DNA of 64,000 nt from assembly GCA_021775415.1 (NCBI GenBank), contig JAJFHV010000014.1, positions 1 through 64,000 on the forward strand, written 5' to 3'. The notes beneath the pieces were generated by a model. The model searched no databases. It saw only the letters and a program-made list of their open reading frames with translations, and was not told where the DNA came from. Each line of letters starts with the position of its first letter. The first letter of the stretch is position 1. This DNA comes from Hyphomicrobiales bacterium (GTDB lineage Bacteria; Pseudomonadota; Alphaproteobacteria; Rhizobiales; Rhizobiaceae). The translations under genes and the position numbers were made by a program. Shown in pieces: positions 60,199 to 64,000 of this stretch.

Positions 60199-63132
60199 TC
60201 ACTCAGCCGCTTCGACCTTTTGAATTTTTTGCGGTTTGCGCTCAAGCAGGGATTTCAAAAACTGACCGGTGTAACTGCGCTCTTCTTTGCAGACTTCTTC
60301 CGGTGTTCCAGAGGCCACGAGTTCGCCACCGCCATCACCGCCTTCAGGACCCAGATCAAGGATCCAGTCCGCAGTTTTGATAACTTCCAGATTGTGTTCA
60401 ATCACCACAACCGTGTTACCGCTATCGACCAGTTCGTGCAGTACTTCAAGCAGCTTGGCGACATCGTGGAAGTGAAGACCAGTTGTCGGTTCGTCTAGAA
60501 TATAGAGCGTCCGCCCCGTAGCGCGTTTGGAGAGTTCCTTGGCAAGCTTCACCCGCTGTGCTTCACCACCTGATAGGGTATTTGCCTGCTGGCCTACCTT
60601 GATGTAGCCAAGGCCAACACGTTTCAGTGTTTCCATCTTGTCTCGAACCGCAGGCACCGCTGAAAAGAAGTCCGCACCCTCTTCAACAGTCATGTCCAGT
60701 ACATCGGCAATCGATTTGCCCTTGAATAAAACCTCAAGCGTTTCGCGATTGTAGCGTTTGCCCTGACAGATATCGCAGGTCACATAGACATCCGGCAGAA
60801 AGTGCATCTCGATCTTGATGACGCCATCGCCCTGACATGCCTCACAGCGTCCGCCTTTGACGTTGAACGAGAAGCGTCCAGGGGCGTATCCACGGGTCTT
60901 GGCCTCCGGTAAACCGGAAAACCATTCGCGAATTGGTGTAAACGCACCCGTATAAGTCGCCGGGTTCGAACGCGGCGTGCGGCCAATGGGGCTTTGGTCA
61001 ATGTCGATCACCTTGTCCAGATGCTCAAAGCCTTCAATACGGTCATGCGGGGCAGGGGCTTCACGCGCACTGCCGATACGACGTGCTGCGGCCTTGTAAA
61101 GAGTTTCAATCAACAAGGTTGATTTCCCACCCCCGGAAACACCGGTCACGCAGGTCAAAAGACCAAGCGGAATATCAGCGGTAATGTTTTTGAGGTTGTT
61201 GCCAATAGCCCCCTTGATCCGCACAATCTTCGATTTTTGTGTTTTGCGCCGTGTGGCCGGAATCGGAATCCCCATAGCACCAGTGAGATATTGCCCGGTA
61301 AGGGACTTGGGTTCGTTCATGATTGCGGAGGGTTTGCCTTGGGCAATAATCTCTCCGCCATGAATACCAGCGGCGGGACCAATGTCTACAAGATGGTCCG
61401 CAGTCAGGATTGCGTCCTCGTCATGCTCCACCACGATCACAGTGTTACCAAGATCACGCAAGTGACGAAGGGTTTCGAGCAATCGCGCATTATCGCGCTG
61501 GTGCAGGCCTATGGAGGGTTCGTCCAGTACGTAGAGCACGCCGGTAAGACCGGAGCCAATTTGTGAGGCGAGCCGAATGCGTTGGCTCTCGCCACCAGAC
61601 AGGGTGCCGGAGTTGCGTGACAGGGTGAGATACTCAAGACCTACATCGTTGAGGAATTTCAGCCGCTCGCGGATCTCTTTTAATATGCGGGTTGCAATCT
61701 CGTTTTGCTTCTCGTTAAGCGTGGCAGGCAGTTGTTCAACCCACTCTTGTGCCTTGCGAATTGAAAACGTCGTAGTGTCCGAAATGTGCTTGTCGTCCAG
61801 TTTGACGGCCAGTGCCTCCGGTTTAAGCCGGTGTCCTTCGCAGGTCTCGCACGGACTGGAGGACATGTATTTTTCAATCTCTTCGCGCATCCACGATGAA
61901 TCAGTCTCGCGCCAGCGCCGTTCAAGATTTGGAATGACGCCTTCAAAGGTTTTGCGGGTTTTGTAGGTGCGCAATCCATCATCGTAGTGAAAGTCGACCT
62001 CAGTTTTGCCGGTGCCAAAAAGTACCGCCTGTTGTGCTTCTTTGCTAATCTCACGCCAGGGATCAGACATCTTGAACTTGAACTGTTTGGCGAGCGCTTC
62101 CAGTGTCTGAGCGTAGTAAGGTGAGGGTGTTGACGATTTGGACCAGGGTAGGATCGCACCGCTGCGAATGGTCAGGCTATCATCCGGTATCACCATATCC
62201 GGATCGATGCCCTTTTGGGTGCCAAGCCCATCGCAGGCGGGGCAGGCACCAAAAGGGTTATTGAACGAGAATAGCCGCGGTTCGATTTCTGAAATTGTGA
62301 ATCCGGAAACCGGACAGGCAAATTTTTCCGAAAACACGATCCGCTCGTGGGTTTCATTAAGAGATTTATTGGCGGAGTTCTGGGCGGTTTCTTCTGGCGG
62401 CAGTGGCTTGTCGGCAAGCTCTGCAATTGCCAGGCCTTCCGCAAGTTTTAAACAGGTCTCCATACTGTCTGCGAGGCGTGCAGCGATATCTTCACGCACA
62501 ACAATGCGGTCAACGACCACGTCAATGTCGTGTTTGTATTTCTTGTCCAGCACGGGCGCATCGGCAAGCTCGTACAATTGCCCGTCAATCTTGACCCGCT
62601 GGAAGCCTTTCTTGACAAGTTCGGCTAGTTCTTTGCGGTACTCGCCCTTTCGGCCACGCACGATAGGTGCCAATAGGTAAAGTCTTGTTCCTTCATCCAG
62701 CGCCATCACCCGGTCCACCATTTGGCTGACGGTTTGGCTTTCAATTGGTAGACCAGTGGCTGGTGAGTAGGGAATACCAACCCGGGCAAACAGCAGGCGA
62801 AGATAGTCATAGATTTCAGTGACCGTACCGACAGTCGAGCGCGGATTGCGGCTGGTGGTTTTTTGCTCAATCGAAATGGCTGGCGACAGGCCATCAATCT
62901 GGTCCACATCCGGCTTCTGCATCATTTCCAGAAACTGCCGTGCATAGGCAGACAGGCTTTCGACGTAACGGCGCTGGCCTTCCGCATAGATCGTGTCAAA
63001 GGCAAGCGAAGACTTGCCCGAGCCGGACAGGCCTGTGATCACAATCAGCTTGTCGCGAGGCAGATCAAGATCAATGTTTTTCAGATTATGCTCGCGTGCG
63101 CCACGAACAGAAATGTGCTTCAAATCAGCCAT
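60199..63132 (-). CDS. uvrA: Excinuclease ABC subunit A
   Basis: 977 residues. Two ABC ATPase modules: Walker [11 protein letters not shown] (about 34) and [11 protein letters not shown] (about 663), signatures [11 protein letters not shown] (about 512) and [11 protein letters not shown] (about 852). Zinc-binding cysteines are in [13 protein letters not shown] (about 293) and [11 protein letters not shown] with [10 protein letters not shown] (about 761-793). It recognises bulky DNA lesions with UvrB. It is divergent from ssb, with an SOS box between. Confidence 0.97.
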   Translation of the reverse strand: MADLKHISVRGAREHNLKNIDLDLPRDKLIVITGLSGSGKSSLAFDTIYAEGQRRYVESLSAYARQFLEMMQKPDVDQIDGLSPAISIEQKTTSRNPRSTVGTVTEIYDYLRLLFARVGIPYSPATGLPIESQTVSQMVDRVMALDEGTRLYLLAPIVRGRKGEYRKELAELVKKGFQRVKIDGQLYELADAPVLDKKYKHDIDVVVDRIVVREDIAARLADSMETCLKLAEGLAIAELADKPLPPEETAQNSANKSLNETHERIVFSEKFACPVSGFTISEIEPRLFSFNNPFGACPACDGLGTQKGIDPDMVIPDDSLTIRSGAILPWSKSSTPSPYYAQTLEALAKQFKFKMSDPWREISKEAQQAVLFGTGKTEVDFHYDDGLRTYKTRKTFEGVIPNLERRWRETDSSWMREEIEKYMSSSPCETCEGHRLKPEALAVKLDDKHISDTTTFSIRKAQEWVEQLPATLNEKQNEIATRILKEIRERLKFLNDVGLEYLTLSRNSGTLSGGESQRIRLASQIGSGLTGVLYVLDEPSIGLHQRDNARLLETLRHLRDLGNTVIVVEHDEDAILTADHLVDIGPAAGIHGGEIIAQGKPSAIMNEPKSLTGQYLTGAMGIPIPATRRKTQKSKIVRIKGAIGNNLKNITADIPLGLLTCVTGVSGGGKSTLLIETLYKAAARRIGSAREAPAPHDRIEGFEHLDKVIDIDQSPIGRTPRSNPATYTGAFTPIREWFSGLPEAKTRGYAPGRFSFNVKGGRCEACQGDGVIKIEMHFLPDVYVTCDICQGKRYNRETLEVLFKGKSIADVLDMTVEEGADFFSAVPAVRDKMETLKRVGLGYIKVGQQANTLSGGEAQRVKLAKELSKRATGRTLYILDEPTTGLHFHDVAKLLEVLHELVDSGNTVVVIEHNLEVIKTADWILDLGPEGGDGGGELVASGTPEEVCKEERSYTGQFLKSLLERKPQKIQKVEAAE

Positions 63133-63200
63133 AGATACAAACAGGGTCCATTTCGAAAAGCCAGGTTAAGAGAATCGTTCTTGCGCTTTTCCGCATAAAA

Positions 63201-63215
63201 GAACATAATAAGAAC
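63201..63215. promoter_or_regulatory. LexA (SOS) box, alphaproteobacterial type
   Basis: GAAC-ATAATAA-GAAC is an exact match to the GAAC-N7-GAAC direct repeat (GTTC-N7-GTTC on the other strand) bound by alphaproteobacterial LexA. It lies 69 bases upstream of uvrA and 148 upstream of ssb. Confidence 0.82.
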
Positions 63216-63362
63216 AAAGACAAGAAAAACCCTTTGCCGCGATGATATGTGGAAAGATAAAGCTGCGGGGTGAGTTTACAAGTCAAATAGGGCAAAATGC
63301 ACGTCAAAGTTTGGTCACGGCAGTTTGTCGTGTGCTAATTCATTCTAGGATTGGAGAATTTA

Positions 63363-63833
63363 ATGGCAGGCAGTGTCAACAAAGTCATTTTGGTGGGCAA
63401 TCTGGGTGCAGACCCGGATATCAAGCGAACCCAGGATGGCAGGCCGATTGTCAATTTGAGCGTTGCGACTTCTGACAGTTGGCGGGACAAAAATACCGGC
63501 GAGCGTCGTGAAAAGACGGAGTGGCACCGGGTAGTGATTTTCTCAGAAGGGCTGTGCAAGGTCGCCGAGAGTTACCTCAAAAAAGGTTCAAAGGTCTATC
63601 TGGAAGGCCAATTGCAGACCCGCAAATGGCAGGACAAGGATGGCAATGACCGCTATTCCACCGAAGTGGTGCTTCAAGGTTTCAACTCTACCCTCACCAT
63701 GCTTGACAGTAGAGCAGACAGCGGCGGTGGCAACTATGAGCGGAGCCAGTCGTCCGGCAGTGATTTTGGTCAGTCCGGACCAATTGGCGGTGCACCAGCC
63801 AGTGGCGAGATAGACGACGAAATTCCGTTCTAG
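63363..63833 (+). CDS. ssb: Single-stranded DNA-binding protein
   Basis: 156 residues from ATG 63363 (TTGGAGAATTTA upstream; ATG 63351 is rejected). The OB-fold covers about 1-110 ([17 protein letters not shown], then [20 protein letters not shown]), followed by a Gly/Ser-rich linker and the acidic tip EIDDEIPF that recruits partner proteins. It coats ssDNA in replication and repair. Confidence 0.96.
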   Translation: MAGSVNKVILVGNLGADPDIKRTQDGRPIVNLSVATSDSWRDKNTGERREKTEWHRVVIFSEGLCKVAESYLKKGSKVYLEGQLQTRKWQDKDGNDRYSTEVVLQGFNSTLTMLDSRADSGGGNYERSQSSGSDFGQSGPIGGAPASGEIDDEIPF

Positions 63834-63872
63834 GCGCCTGAATGTTTGTCATATTTTGCCCGCAGTTGCGTT

Positions 63873-63912
63873 GACATGTCCGAGTCAGACATGGTGGCAG
63901 AATAGACATGTC
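63873..63912. repeat. Three GACATG repeats after ssb
   Basis: GACATG occurs at 63873-63878, 63888-63893 and 63905-63910. The first and third extend to the palindrome GACATGTC followed by C. The spacings are 15 and 17 bases. It sits just before the next gene and may be an operator. Confidence 0.35.
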
Positions 63913-63923
63913 CAAATTTGCAG

Positions 63924-64000
63924 GTGTTTGAATTGGGGAAGTTGAAAGAGCTGTTTTCATTTAATGGAAGTATCGCGCGTACGCCATTTTGGCGGTTGAT
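63924..64000 (+). CDS. N-terminus of a DUF805-type membrane protein (partial)
   Basis: The open frame to the window end reads KLKELFSFNGSIARTPFWRL, like the opening of DUF805 membrane proteins (FxFxGRxxRxxFW pattern). GTG 63924 or TTG 63933 (AGGTG spaced six bases) could be the start. The rest lies outside the window. Confidence 0.5.
   Translation, partial: MFELGKLKELFSFNGSIARTPFWRL

Noticed and set aside
1-64000. CRISPR arrays, rRNA genes, insertion sequences with transposases, prophage genes
   Set aside because: None seen: no regularly spaced repeats, no rRNA sequence, no transposase or phage-structural frame.

Overview
The window is a chromosomal segment of an alphaproteobacterium. Supporting evidence: a MipZ-type division ATPase instead of MinCDE, an ATP12-type F1 chaperone, DUF1489 and DUF2189 proteins, a ccoNOQP-ccoI-ccoS cluster, a GAAC-N7-GAAC SOS box beside uvrA, and a DUF1127 gene followed by C/U-loop hairpins. 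Order-level placement (Rhodobacterales or Hyphomicrobiales) cannot be settled by eye. The gene content suggests an aerobic heterotroph that also copes with low oxygen.

Layout. (1) 1-14711: the end of tuf, then the S10, spc and alpha ribosomal operons with secY, adk and rpoA, in standard order, closed by a strong terminator after rplQ. (2) 14.9-26.7 kb: housekeeping genes. These are a TadG-like vWA protein, an ornithine-decarboxylase-like enzyme divergent from an Lrp regulator, a Do-type protease, rarA, crcB, an RluC-type synthase, ATP12, a membrane adenylate cyclase, an EamA exporter, an unrecognised protein with internal duplication, and lipB. (3) 26840-34844: a tRNA-Leu(GAG) whose last 16 bases recur perfectly at 34829-34844. 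Between the copies lies a complete catabolic module: a TRAP transporter, an iron-dependent alcohol dehydrogenase, a methylmalonate-semialdehyde-type dehydrogenase and an IclR regulator. A 37-bp inverted repeat sits in its divergent promoter. I read this as an integrated island that has lost its integrase. (4) 34.9-43.8 kb: a low-oxygen region. Several small genes face left and the cbb3 oxidase operon faces right. Two perfect FNR boxes lie between them, a near-perfect one lies inside the left arm, and there is a degraded FNR/FixK-type gene. A 55-codon membrane gene occupies the place where ccoG/ccoH would be expected. (5) 44-57 kb: mixed genes, including mipZ, sdaA, mgtE, a MetE-like methyltransferase, trmFO and a DUF1127 gene with a cuckoo-type small-RNA region. 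(6) 57.3-64 kb: small conserved genes, a DASS/TrkA-C transporter, and uvrA divergent from ssb with an SOS box.

Most of the window is ordinary. The observations most worth checking are the tRNA-bounded island and its operator, the cuckoo-like RNA, the FNR-box cluster with its decayed regulator gene, and the micro-ORFs (41, 46, 54, 55 and 60 residues), which are easily missed by gene callers.
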